Made by a program: the position numbers and the translations under genes. Source: DASZZZ01 sp036260375 (GTDB lineage: Bacteria; Actinomycetota; CADDZG01; WHSQ01). From it: DNA of 10,396 nucleotides. The notes below the pieces were generated by a model, which did no database searches, was not told where the DNA came from, and saw nothing but the letters and a program-made list of their open reading frames with translations. Shown piece by piece: positions 1 through 5,541 of the stretch (position 1 is the first letter of the stretch; each line of letters opens with the position of its first letter). The DNA lies in the NCBI GenBank assembly GCA_036260375.1, contig DASZZZ010000015.1, forward strand, positions 1-10,396, read 5' to 3'.

Positions 1-219
1 CGCGACGCGCTGCTCGAGAAGATCGGCTCGCTCGACACGGAGGGCTTCGGCGCGCGCTTCGACCGGATGGAGCGGGCGCTGTTCGACATCGAACGCGCGA
101 CGGTCGGCCTCGACCGCCGACTGGAGGCCGCGCTCGAGGCCCTGCCCGGGTTCATGACGAGACGCGTCAAGGACGAGGAGGCCAAGGCCGGCTCGGACGC
201 GCGCGGCCCCCGCCCGTGA
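1..219 (+). CDS. C-terminal fragment of unidentified charged protein
   Basis: The frame is open from the first base and ends at TGA 217-219, giving the last 72 residues of a protein whose start lies outside the window. The fragment is rich in Arg, Glu, Asp and Leu. Its spacing of hydrophobic residues (for example FDRMERALFDIERATVGLDRR) suggests an amphipathic helix or coiled coil, followed by a short polar tail ending in GPRP. I see no catalytic motif and do not recognise the family. The stop overlaps the GTG start of the DUF6328 gene (GTGA), so the two are probably cotranscribed and translationally coupled. That the frame is coding is well supported by the codon pattern and the coupling; function is unknown. 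Confidence 0.6.
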   Translation, partial: RDALLEKIGSLDTEGFGARFDRMERALFDIERATVGLDRRLEAALEALPGFMTRRVKDEEAKAGSDARGPRP

Positions 220-713
220 CCACACCACACGGACACGCGCACGAAGAGCGCGGCCACCGGGAGAGCCAGAAGGAGCGGCGCGACCGCGAGCTCATCGAGA
301 TGCTCAACGAGCTGCGCGTCGCGCTCCCGGGCATCCAGGTCTTGTTCGCGTTCCTGCTCACGATCCCGTTCACGAACGCGTTCGAGCAGACGACGTCGAT
401 CCAGCGCGGGGCGTTCTTCACCGCGTTCCTCGGCGCGACCGCGGCGTCGCTGCTGTTGATCGCCCCGACCGTGTTCCACCGTCTCCGCTTCCGCGAGGGC
501 AGCAAGGAGGACCTGCTGCGCGCCTCCAACGTCAGCGCCATCGCCGGCATGACGTTCCTGGCGATCTCGATGACGGCGACCGTGTTCCTCATCACCGACG
601 TCGTCTACGGCGCGCCGACGTCGGTGCTCGTCGGCGTCGCCACCGGCGTCGCGTTCGCGGCCTATTGGTTCCTGTTCCCGCGCACGTTCTCGTCGGAGGA
701 GGAGTCCGGCTGA
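216..713 (+). CDS. DUF6328 family four-helix membrane protein
   Basis: This 165-residue protein has a charged, His-rich cytoplasmic N-terminus (about residues 1-35) and then four hydrophobic segments, at about 37-57, 66-88, 105-128 and 131-153. The stretch NELRVALPGIQVLFAFLLTI around residues 30-50 is what I recognise as the DUF6328 signature; the family has no assigned function that I know of. The GTG start overlaps the stop of the preceding gene (GTGA) and has no good Shine-Dalgarno sequence of its own, so translation probably depends on coupling. The end of the gene carries the GGAGGAGGAG that serves the next gene. Membrane location is clear from the sequence; the role is unknown. An internal ATG at 301 would cut into the conserved N-terminal part and is unlikely to be the start. 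Confidence 0.75.
   Translation: MTTPHGHAHEERGHRESQKERRDRELIEMLNELRVALPGIQVLFAFLLTIPFTNAFEQTTSIQRGAFFTAFLGATAASLLLIAPTVFHRLRFREGSKEDLLRASNVSAIAGMTFLAISMTATVFLITDVVYGAPTSVLVGVATGVAFAAYWFLFPRTFSSEEESG
695..712 (+). promoter_or_regulatory. Shine-Dalgarno and CTG start of the Rid gene
   Basis: GGAGGAGGAG at 695-704 lies 5 nt before CTG 710-712, and this CTG overlaps the TGA (711-713) of the upstream gene as CTGA. In frame, no ATG or GTG occurs until well inside the conserved Rid core. The only other candidate is TTG at 665, which has no comparable ribosome binding site and would add 15 residues unlike Rid proteins. The CTG is therefore the best start. Confidence 0.5.
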
Positions 714-1099
714 CCGAGCGCACGCGCATCTCGTCGGGCTCTCCGTACGAGGCGACGATCGGGTTCAGCCGCGCGGTGGTGAGCGGGCGGCGCGTCCTCG
801 TGTCCGGGACGGCGCCGGTGTGGCCCGACGGCTCGTGTGACCCCGACGTCGCGGTCCAGGCGCGGCGCTGCTTCGAGATCGTCATCGACGCGCTGGAGCG
901 CGCCGGCGCGAGCGCGCGCGACGTCGTCCGCACGCGCATGTACGTGACGGATGCGTCCTACGGCGACGCGGTCGGGCGCGTCCACGGCGAGCTGTTCGCG
1001 GACGCGAAGCCGGCCGCGACGATGGTCGTCGTCGCGGGCCTGCTCGATCCGCGCTGGAAGGTCGAGGTCGAGGCGGAGGCCGAGCTGCCCGACGCGTGA
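710..1099 (+). CDS. Rid (YjgF/YER057c/UK114) family protein lacking the catalytic arginine
   Basis: The 129-residue product from the CTG at 710 has the usual Rid length and fold signature: GTAPVWPDG (33-41), then DVVRTRMYVTD (71-81) and the C-terminal VEVEAEAELP. Rid proteins form trimers, and RidA itself hydrolyses reactive enamine/imine intermediates made by PLP enzymes. RidA relies on an arginine (Arg105 in E. coli) in a PARS-type motif. Here the aligned stretch is KPAATMVVV (100-108), so that arginine is replaced by alanine. This places the protein among the Rid subgroups without the active-site arginine, and deaminase activity should not be assumed. The gene overlaps the DUF6328 gene by 4 nt, as the third member of a + strand cluster, and ends 4 nt from the stop of gcdH. 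Confidence 0.85.
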   Translation: MTERTRISSGSPYEATIGFSRAVVSGRRVLVSGTAPVWPDGSCDPDVAVQARRCFEIVIDALERAGASARDVVRTRMYVTDASYGDAVGRVHGELFADAKPAATMVVVAGLLDPRWKVEVEAEAELPDA

Positions 1100-1106
1100 C
1101 GCGTCA
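1097..1106. other. Convergent stop-codon palindrome
   Basis: TGACGCGTCA is a perfect 10-bp palindrome made of the TGA of the Rid gene (+), a CGCG, and the TGA of gcdH (-). The genes are separated by only 4 bp. No T tract follows on either strand, so this is not a convincing terminator. The symmetry comes partly from both genes ending in TGA. Confidence 0.5.
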
Positions 1107-2288
1107 GTCGAGCGCGCGCAGGCCCGTGAGCGCCTCGCCGAGGATCAGCGTGTGGATCTCGCTCGTGCCCTCGTAGGTGAGCACCGATTCGAGGTTGTTC
1201 ATGTGCCGGATGACCGGGTACTCCAGCGTGATGCCGTTCGCGCCAAGGATCGTGCGGGCGCTGCGCGCGATCTCGAGCGCCTCGCGCACGTTGTTGAGCT
1301 TGCCGAGGCTCACCTGCTGCGGCAGCAGCCTGCCGGCGTCCTTCATGCGCCCGAGGTGCAGCGCGAGCAGCGTGCCCTTCTCGATCTCGACCATCATGTC
1401 GACGAGCTTCTGCTGCGTGAGCTGGAAGCCGCCGATGGGACGGCCGTACTGCACGCGCGTCTTGGAGTATTCGAGCGCGGCCTCGTAGCACGCGCGCGCG
1501 GCCCCCATCGCGCCGAACACGATCCCGAAGCGCGCCTCGTTGAGACACGACAGCGGTCCCTTCATGCCGACGACGCCGGGCAGGACCGCGTCGCCCGGCA
1601 GCCGGCAGTCATCGAGGACGAGCTCCGACGTGACCGACGCGCGCAGCGACAGCTTGCGGTGGACGTCGCGCGTCGTGAAGCCACGCGTGCCGCGCTCGAC
1701 GAGGAAGCCGCGCACGCCTTCGTCCGTGCGCGCCCACACGACCGCGACGTCGGCGATGCCGCCGTTGGTGATCCACATCTTCGTGCCGCGCAGGATCCAG
1801 TCGTCGCCGTCGCGCGTCGCGCTCGTGCGCATGCCGGCCGGATCGCTGCCGAAGTCCGGCTCGGTCAGCCCGAAGCAGCCGATCGCCTCCCCCGCCGCCA
1901 TCGGCGGCAGCCACCGCTGCTTCTGCTCCTCGGAGCCGTACTTCCAGATCGGCCACATCGACAGCGATCCCTGCACCGAGCAGAAGCTGCGGAAGCCGCT
2001 GTCGCCCGCCTCGAGCTCCATGCACGCGACCCCGTAGCTGACCGCGTTCGTGCCCGCGCAGCCGTAGCCCTCGAGGTGCATGCCGAGCACTCCGAGCGCC
2101 CCGAGCTCGGTCGCGACCTCGCGGGGGAACTCGCCGCTCTCGAACCACTTGTCGATGTCCGGGAGGACGCGGTCGGCGACGAACTGCCGCACCGTGGCGC
2201 GGATCATCCGCTCCTCCTCGGAGAGGAGCGCGTCGACGCCGACGACGTCGAGCGGGTCGATCCGGGGCTTGCCGTCCGAGGGCATCAT
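1104..2288 (-). CDS. gcdH: Glutaryl-CoA dehydrogenase
   Basis: This is a 394-residue FAD-dependent acyl-CoA dehydrogenase, normal length for the family. Glutaryl-CoA dehydrogenase oxidises and decarboxylates glutaryl-CoA to crotonyl-CoA in lysine and tryptophan breakdown, passing electrons to ETF. Assignment to GCDH rather than a generic acyl-CoA dehydrogenase rests on DSGFRS with Arg100 (matching the substrate-carboxylate arginine of human GCDH), the following SVQGSL and YGSEEQKQ, and YEGTSEIHTLILG near the end with catalytic Glu373. The FAD/acyl signature CFGLTEPDFGSDPAG is at 138-152 and KMWITNG at 170-176. The start is the first of two adjacent ATGs, 5 nt after AAGGAG (2294-2299). The capA-like gene is 40 nt upstream in the same direction, so cotranscription is possible though there is no functional link. 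No CoA-transferase or ETF gene is in view. Confidence 0.93.
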   Translation of the reverse strand: MMPSDGKPRIDPLDVVGVDALLSEEERMIRATVRQFVADRVLPDIDKWFESGEFPREVATELGALGVLGMHLEGYGCAGTNAVSYGVACMELEAGDSGFRSFCSVQGSLSMWPIWKYGSEEQKQRWLPPMAAGEAIGCFGLTEPDFGSDPAGMRTSATRDGDDWILRGTKMWITNGGIADVAVVWARTDEGVRGFLVERGTRGFTTRDVHRKLSLRASVTSELVLDDCRLPGDAVLPGVVGMKGPLSCLNEARFGIVFGAMGAARACYEAALEYSKTRVQYGRPIGGFQLTQQKLVDMMVEIEKGTLLALHLGRMKDAGRLLPQQVSLGKLNNVREALEIARSARTILGANGITLEYPVIRHMNNLESVLTYEGTSEIHTLILGEALTGLRALD

Positions 2289-2310
2289 GGGTGCTCCTTG
2301 TGGTGTCGGG

Positions 2311-2335
2311 GCCGCGTCGCGGCGACCCTCAGGGT
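2311..2335. other. Two adjacent short palindromes between capA-like gene and gcdH
   Basis: Within the 40-nt gap and the capA-like stop there are two neighbouring inverted repeats: GCCGCG-T-CGCGGC (2311-2323) and ACCCT-C-AGGGT (2325-2335). As RNA they would give stems of 5 and 4 bp with 3-nt loops. There is no T run, so neither is a classical terminator. They could weaken read-through or be a protein site, or could be chance in GC-rich DNA. Confidence 0.3.
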
Positions 2336-3600
2336 AGCTGCTGGGGGCGCGCCGTGGGCCGCACCGGCGCGCGCATCGACTCGACCGTCGCGGTCGTGCG
2401 CTGCCACGACGCGGCGAGCTCGGCGCGGCGGGCGGGGTCGTCGGACGCGGCGAGCGCCGCAGCCACGGGCAGGATGCGGTACGTGCCGGTCTCGACCCAC
2501 GTCGGCGTGTAGCGGACGCTACGGACGCGCACTTCGTCGCGGCCCGCGATCTCGACGTGCACGAGGAGGCCGTCCTGCGTCTCGGCCGGGCAGCACGTCG
2601 CGCTCGCGCCCGGGTGCTGGTTGGACAGGAAGTTGCCGAGCCCGTAGACGACGAACTCGCCGCCGACGCGGTCGATCGGCTGGACGACGTGCGCGTGGTG
2701 GCCGAGGAGCAGGTCGACGTCGTCGGACCGCAACAGACGGCGCGCGAGCGCGACCTGGTCCGCGGTCGGCTCCGACTGGTACTCCAGCCCCCAGTGGAGG
2801 CTCACGACCACGACCTCCGCACCGGCGGCGCGCGCCGCGCGCGCGTCGCGCAGGATGCGGGGCGCGTCGATGACGTTGACCTCCCAGCGCCGTCCGGGCG
2901 CGGTCGTCATGCCGTTGAGACCGTACGTGTAGCTGACGTGGCCGACCTTCACGCCGCCGGCGTCGAGCACGAGCGGGCGGCGTGCCTCGGCCCGCGACCG
3001 CGCCGTGCCCTCGTGCTCGAGGCCCGCGGCGTCGAGCACGTCGAGCGTCGTGCGCACGCCCTCCGAGCCCTGGTCGAGCGCGTGGTTCGACGCGACCGAG
3101 CACGCGTCGTAACCCGCGTGCACGAGCGCGTCGGCGAGCTGGCGGGGCGCGTAGAACAACGGGTACGTGCTCAGCTCCGCGTTGTCGTCGTCGAGCGGCA
3201 CCTCGAGGTGGCACAGCGCCAGGTCCGCCGCCGAGATCTCGTCGCGCACCGGCTCGAACATCGGACGGAAGTCGTACGCGCGGCCGCTGGCACGTCCGTC
3301 CTCGGCGGCGCGCAGCCTCACCGGGTCGTGGACGAGGAGGTCGCCCGACGCCACGATCGTCACGCGCCGCAGCGGCTCGCGCGCCGGAGACGGGGACGGC
3401 GACGGCGCGCCCGCCTGGCGGGAGCCGTCGCGCTCGTCGCACGAGTAGAAGCCGAGCAGCGCGACGGCCAGGACCGCGACACCGGCGGCCCGCGCGCGCC
3501 GCCGCCGCAGTGCGACGTCCGACCGCGCGCGCGAACTCGCCGCGGCGCGACGGCGCTCGTCGATCCTGCGGCGCGCCGCGTCGCGCGTGCTGTCGTCGAT
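2329..3600 (-). CDS. Membrane-anchored CapA family (PGA_cap) phosphoesterase-like protein
   Basis: From the proposed ATC start the product is 423 residues: an Arg-rich cytoplasmic N-terminus, one hydrophobic segment (about 38-53), a Pro/Ser linker (65-72), then a CapA/PGA_cap domain from about residue 80. The domain shows ASGDLLVHD, CHLEVPLDD, SNHALDQGSEGV, HWGLEYQSEPTADQ, GHHAHVVQPID and YGLGNFLSN, the metal-binding pattern of the calcineurin-like fold. Family members are tied to poly-gamma-glutamate capsule export or modification, but many are solitary with unknown substrates, as here: no capB or capC is nearby. The first canonical start in frame is GTG at 3363, which begins right at the domain and discards the anchor. 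The anchor-plus-linker architecture, the ribosome binding site and an upstream -10 box favour 3600. No lipobox is present (FYSC at the Cys). Domain assignment is firm; the start is inferred. Confidence 0.82.
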   Translation of the reverse strand: MDDSTRDAARRRIDERRRAAASSRARSDVALRRRRARAAGVAVLAVALLGFYSCDERDGSRQAGAPSPSPSPAREPLRRVTIVASGDLLVHDPVRLRAAEDGRASGRAYDFRPMFEPVRDEISAADLALCHLEVPLDDDNAELSTYPLFYAPRQLADALVHAGYDACSVASNHALDQGSEGVRTTLDVLDAAGLEHEGTARSRAEARRPLVLDAGGVKVGHVSYTYGLNGMTTAPGRRWEVNVIDAPRILRDARAARAAGAEVVVVSLHWGLEYQSEPTADQVALARRLLRSDDVDLLLGHHAHVVQPIDRVGGEFVVYGLGNFLSNQHPGASATCCPAETQDGLLVHVEIAGRDEVRVRSVRYTPTWVETGTYRILPVAAALAASDDPARRAELAASWQRTTATVESMRAPVRPTARPQQLP

Positions 3601-3612
3601 GGTGCACTCCTC
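3598..3612 (-). promoter_or_regulatory. Shine-Dalgarno and ATC start of the capA-like gene
   Basis: On the - strand GAGGAG (3607-3612) is followed after 6 nt by ATC (3598-3600), in frame with the anchor and CapA domain. The frame stays open upstream to a stop at 3709-3711 without any ATG, GTG or TTG. A GTG at 3606-3608 overlaps the GAGGAG itself and is in another frame. ATC is a very rare start codon, so a sequencing error or an ATG in relatives should be considered. Confidence 0.45.
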
Positions 3613-3631
3613 GCCCGTGTCTGCCCCGCAC

Positions 3632-3637
3632 AGCCTA
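3632..3637 (-). promoter_or_regulatory. Candidate -10 element for the capA-like gene
   Basis: TAGGCT on the - strand resembles actinobacterial housekeeping -10 boxes. Transcription would begin near 3625, leaving a leader of about 25 nt to the ATC at 3600, which fits the ribosome binding site. No TTGACA-like -35 is visible at the expected spacing. Confidence 0.4.
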
Positions 3638-3755
3638 GTGGACCCCGCCGCGCCGACCCGGGAGCCCGAGCGTGCGGCCGCCGTCGTGGGCGCCCGTCGT
3701 CGTCGTGGTCACCTGCCACGCCACGCCCGGAGCGCTCGTCGTGTCGCCGACGCTC

Positions 3756-3761
3756 TAGGGT
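3756..3761 (+). promoter_or_regulatory. Candidate -10 element for the cupin gene
   Basis: TAGGGT lies 27 nt before the cupin ATG, predicting a leader of about 20 nt that contains the AGGAGG at 3779-3784. A clear -35 is not visible. Together with the TAGGCT at 3632-3637 it makes the 188-bp gap a divergent promoter region. Confidence 0.35.
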
Positions 3762-3788
3762 CGCGCGCACCCGACGCCAGGAGGATCG

Positions 3789-4115
3789 ATGGAGCACTTC
3801 GACGCACACGCCGTCGCGGGGCGCGCCGTCGCGCGCGGCGAGCTCTACACCGAGACGCTGCGGGTGCCGGCGCTCAGCGCGGGCGTGTACAGGCTCGCGG
3901 CCGGCGCCACCGACCCTCAGTCACCGCATCGCGAGGACGAGGTCTATTGCGTCCTGTCCGGGCGCGCGCGGCTGTGGGTCGAGGATGCCGACATAGCCGT
4001 CGGACCGGGGTCGGTCGTCTACGTCGAGGCGCGCGCCGAGCATCGCTTCCACGACGTCGCCGAGGACCTGACCGTGCTCGTGCTGTTCGCGCCCCCGGAG
4101 ACGGAGCCCGCGTGA
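3789..4115 (+). CDS. Small single-domain cupin protein
   Basis: This 108-residue protein is a single double-stranded beta-helix cupin. Motif 1 is in DPQSPHREDEVYCVLSG (42-58), with His47 and Glu51 as likely metal ligands. Motif 2 is in VGPGSVVYVEARAEHRFHD (71-89), with His85 as the likely third ligand. The second histidine of the classical HxH pair is replaced by Glu49. Such small cupins can be enzymes or ligand-binding proteins, and the sequence does not reveal a substrate. The ATG follows AGGAGG by 4 nt. It diverges from the capA-like gene and converges on clpP with a 10-bp gap holding the palindrome CCGCGCGG. Fold assignment is strong; function is open. Confidence 0.88.
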   Translation: MEHFDAHAVAGRAVARGELYTETLRVPALSAGVYRLAAGATDPQSPHREDEVYCVLSGRARLWVEDADIAVGPGSVVYVEARAEHRFHDVAEDLTVLVLFAPPETEPA

Positions 4116-4125
4116 CCGCGCGGCC

Positions 4126-4824
4126 CTAGCGCTCCTGCGCGCCGCCCTCCTCGCGCGCCGCGTCGACCTTCGCCTCGGCGAAGCGCGCCGGCTCGCTCGG
4201 CAGCGACATCTGCGCCTGCACGTGCTCGCGCGGCGACACGATGTCGTCGATGAGCCCGTAGCTCTTCGCCTCCTCGGGCGTCATGAAGCGGTCGCGCTCG
4301 ATGTCCTTGAGGACCTGCTCGCGCGTGCGGTTGGTGTCGCTGGCGATGATCTCCGCCATCTGGTTGGTCATCGACACGATCTCGCGCGCCTGGATCTCGA
4401 TGTCGGCCGACGTGCCCTGGAAGCCGGCGCTCGCCTGGTGAATCATGATCTTGGCGCGCGGCAGCGAGAAGCGCTTTCCCTTGGTGCCGCCGCCGAGGAT
4501 CATGGCCCCCGCCGACATCGCCATGCCGACGCAGATCGTCTGGACGTCGGGGCGGATGTACTGGATCGTGTCGTAGATCGCCATGCCCGCGTACGCCGAG
4601 CCGCCCGGCGAGTTGATGTAGACGCTGATGTCCTTCTCGGGGTTCTCCGATTCCAGGTGCAGCAGCTGGGCGATGATGAGGTTGGCGCCCTCGTCGCTGA
4701 TCGCGCCGCCGAGGAACACGATGCGCTCGCGCAGCAGGCGGGAGTAGATGTCGAACGCCCGCTCGCCGCGGCCGTTGCTCTCGACGACCATCGGGACGAG
4801 GTGGTTCGTCGGCTCGTGCGGCAT
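4126..4824 (-). CDS. clpP: ATP-dependent Clp protease proteolytic subunit, solitary paralogue
   Basis: The 232-residue product is a ClpP serine peptidase: heptameric rings degrade proteins fed by ClpX, ClpA or ClpC ATPases in the cytoplasm. The triad is visible as Ser104 (GMAMSAGA), His129 (KIMIHQAS) and Asp178 (IERDRF), with the same Ser-His (25) and His-Asp (49) spacings as E. coli ClpP. The N-terminus VPMVVESNGRGERAFDIYSRLL is typical. It departs from the canonical around the active site: MSAGA for ASMGA, and HQASAGFQG for HQPxGGxQG. It also has a tail of about 30 residues after the ClpP fold that is rich in Glu, Ala and Arg. The start chosen at 4824 has GAGGAGG 8 nt upstream; an in-frame ATG at 4887 is less likely, having no such site. 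No clpX, tig or second clpP is adjacent, unlike the usual actinobacterial locus. Confidence 0.92.
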   Translation of the reverse strand: MPHEPTNHLVPMVVESNGRGERAFDIYSRLLRERIVFLGGAISDEGANLIIAQLLHLESENPEKDISVYINSPGGSAYAGMAIYDTIQYIRPDVQTICVGMAMSAGAMILGGGTKGKRFSLPRAKIMIHQASAGFQGTSADIEIQAREIVSMTNQMAEIIASDTNRTREQVLKDIERDRFMTPEEAKSYGLIDDIVSPREHVQAQMSLPSEPARFAEAKVDAAREEGGAQER

Positions 4825-4865
4825 CTCGGGGTCCTCCTCGCAAAGCTTTCGTCGGATCGACGGCC

Positions 4866-4871
4866 AGCTTA
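4866..4871 (-). promoter_or_regulatory. Possible -10 element for clpP
   Basis: TAAGCT on the - strand lies in the 90-bp gap between the aldolase stop and clpP and would give a leader of about 35 nt. No -35 is convincing. It is offered because clpP looks independent of the aldolase operon. Confidence 0.22.
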
Positions 4872-4914
4872 CAGCGCCCCCGGCCATGCCCCGTTCGGCG
4901 CCGGCGACGGCCGT

Positions 4915-5541
4915 CTAGCCGTAGCGCGCCATGAGGCCGGCGGCGCGATCGAGCTCGTCGGTCGTCAGGACCCGCGGCGTTCCCAGCGCGCTCGCGCGCC
5001 AGAAGGTCGCCGCGAGCCATTCGAGCGTGAGCGCGCGGGAGTACGCCGCCGGAAGGTCGTCGCCGACCGTCACCGCGCCGTGGTTGCCGAGGATCGCGCC
5101 ACTGCGCGCGTCGAGCGCCGCGGTGAGGGCGTCGGCGAGCGCGTCGCTGCCGGGATCGGCGTACGGCGCGACGCGCACCGGCCCGCCGAGCGTCGCGATC
5201 AGGTAGTGGATCGGCGGAAGCTCCTCGACGACCGTCGACAGCACGGTCGCGTACGGCGAGTGCGTGTGGACGACCGCGCCGGCGCCCGTGGCGCGGTACG
5301 CCGCGAGGTGCATCGGGAGCTCGGTCGACGGCGGCGCGGGCGCGTCGACCGCGATCCCGTCGAGGCCGACGACGCACACGAGACCGGGGTGCAGCTCGTC
5401 GTACGGCACCGCGCTGGGGGTGATCGCCACGAGGTCGCCGGCGCGCGCCGAGACGTTGCCCGCGGTGCCGACCGCGAGCCCGTCGGGCGCGAGACGCTGC
5501 GCGTGGCGCACGACGACCTCGCGCTCACGCTCGAGCAGCAC
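4915..5541 (-). CDS. Class II aldolase/adducin family protein, probable deoxypentulose- or methylthioribulose-1-phosphate aldolase
   Basis: The 208-residue protein is full length for the class II (zinc) sugar-phosphate aldolase family. Glu74 in PSTELPMH matches the catalytic Glu73 of E. coli fuculose-1-phosphate aldolase. His92 and His94 (HTHS) and His154 (GNHG) match its zinc ligands. GTAGNVS (25-31) is the phosphate-loop motif. Family relatives include fuculose-1-P and ribulose-5-P enzymes, MtnB dehydratase, and the aldolases that split 5-methylthioribulose-1-P or 5-deoxyribulose-1-P into DHAP and an aldehyde. The last option is favoured because the gene overlaps mtnA, which makes exactly that kind of ketose phosphate. 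The GTG start lies 17 nt inside mtnA with GGAGGG 5 nt upstream, so the two are surely coexpressed. Family assignment is firm; substrate is inferred from context. Confidence 0.85.
   Translation of the reverse strand: MLLEREREVVVRHAQRLAPDGLAVGTAGNVSARAGDLVAITPSAVPYDELHPGLVCVVGLDGIAVDAPAPPSTELPMHLAAYRATGAGAVVHTHSPYATVLSTVVEELPPIHYLIATLGGPVRVAPYADPGSDALADALTAALDARSGAILGNHGAVTVGDDLPAAYSRALTLEWLAATFWRASALGTPRVLTTDELDRAAGLMARYG

Noticed and set aside
951..2873. Long + strand open frame antisense to gcdH and the capA-like gene
   Set aside because: It runs opposite two strongly conserved genes and has shadow-type composition.
3439..3453. Lipoprotein signal at the cysteine following the anchor of the CapA-like protein
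   Set aside because: The residues before Cys54 are FYS, which does not fit a lipobox. A signal anchor explains the segment better.
4906..4915. GACGGCCGTC palindrome at the aldolase stop as a terminator
   Set aside because: It is only 10 bp with no loop and no T tract; such words are common by chance in this DNA.
4915..5541. Annotation of the aldolase as MtnB (methylthioribulose-1-phosphate dehydratase)
   Set aside because: Family motifs alone do not separate dehydratase from aldolase. The residue pattern follows fuculose-1-phosphate aldolase (Glu74, His92, His94, His154), and no mtnC/mtnD partner is present. It is kept as an alternative, not as the call.
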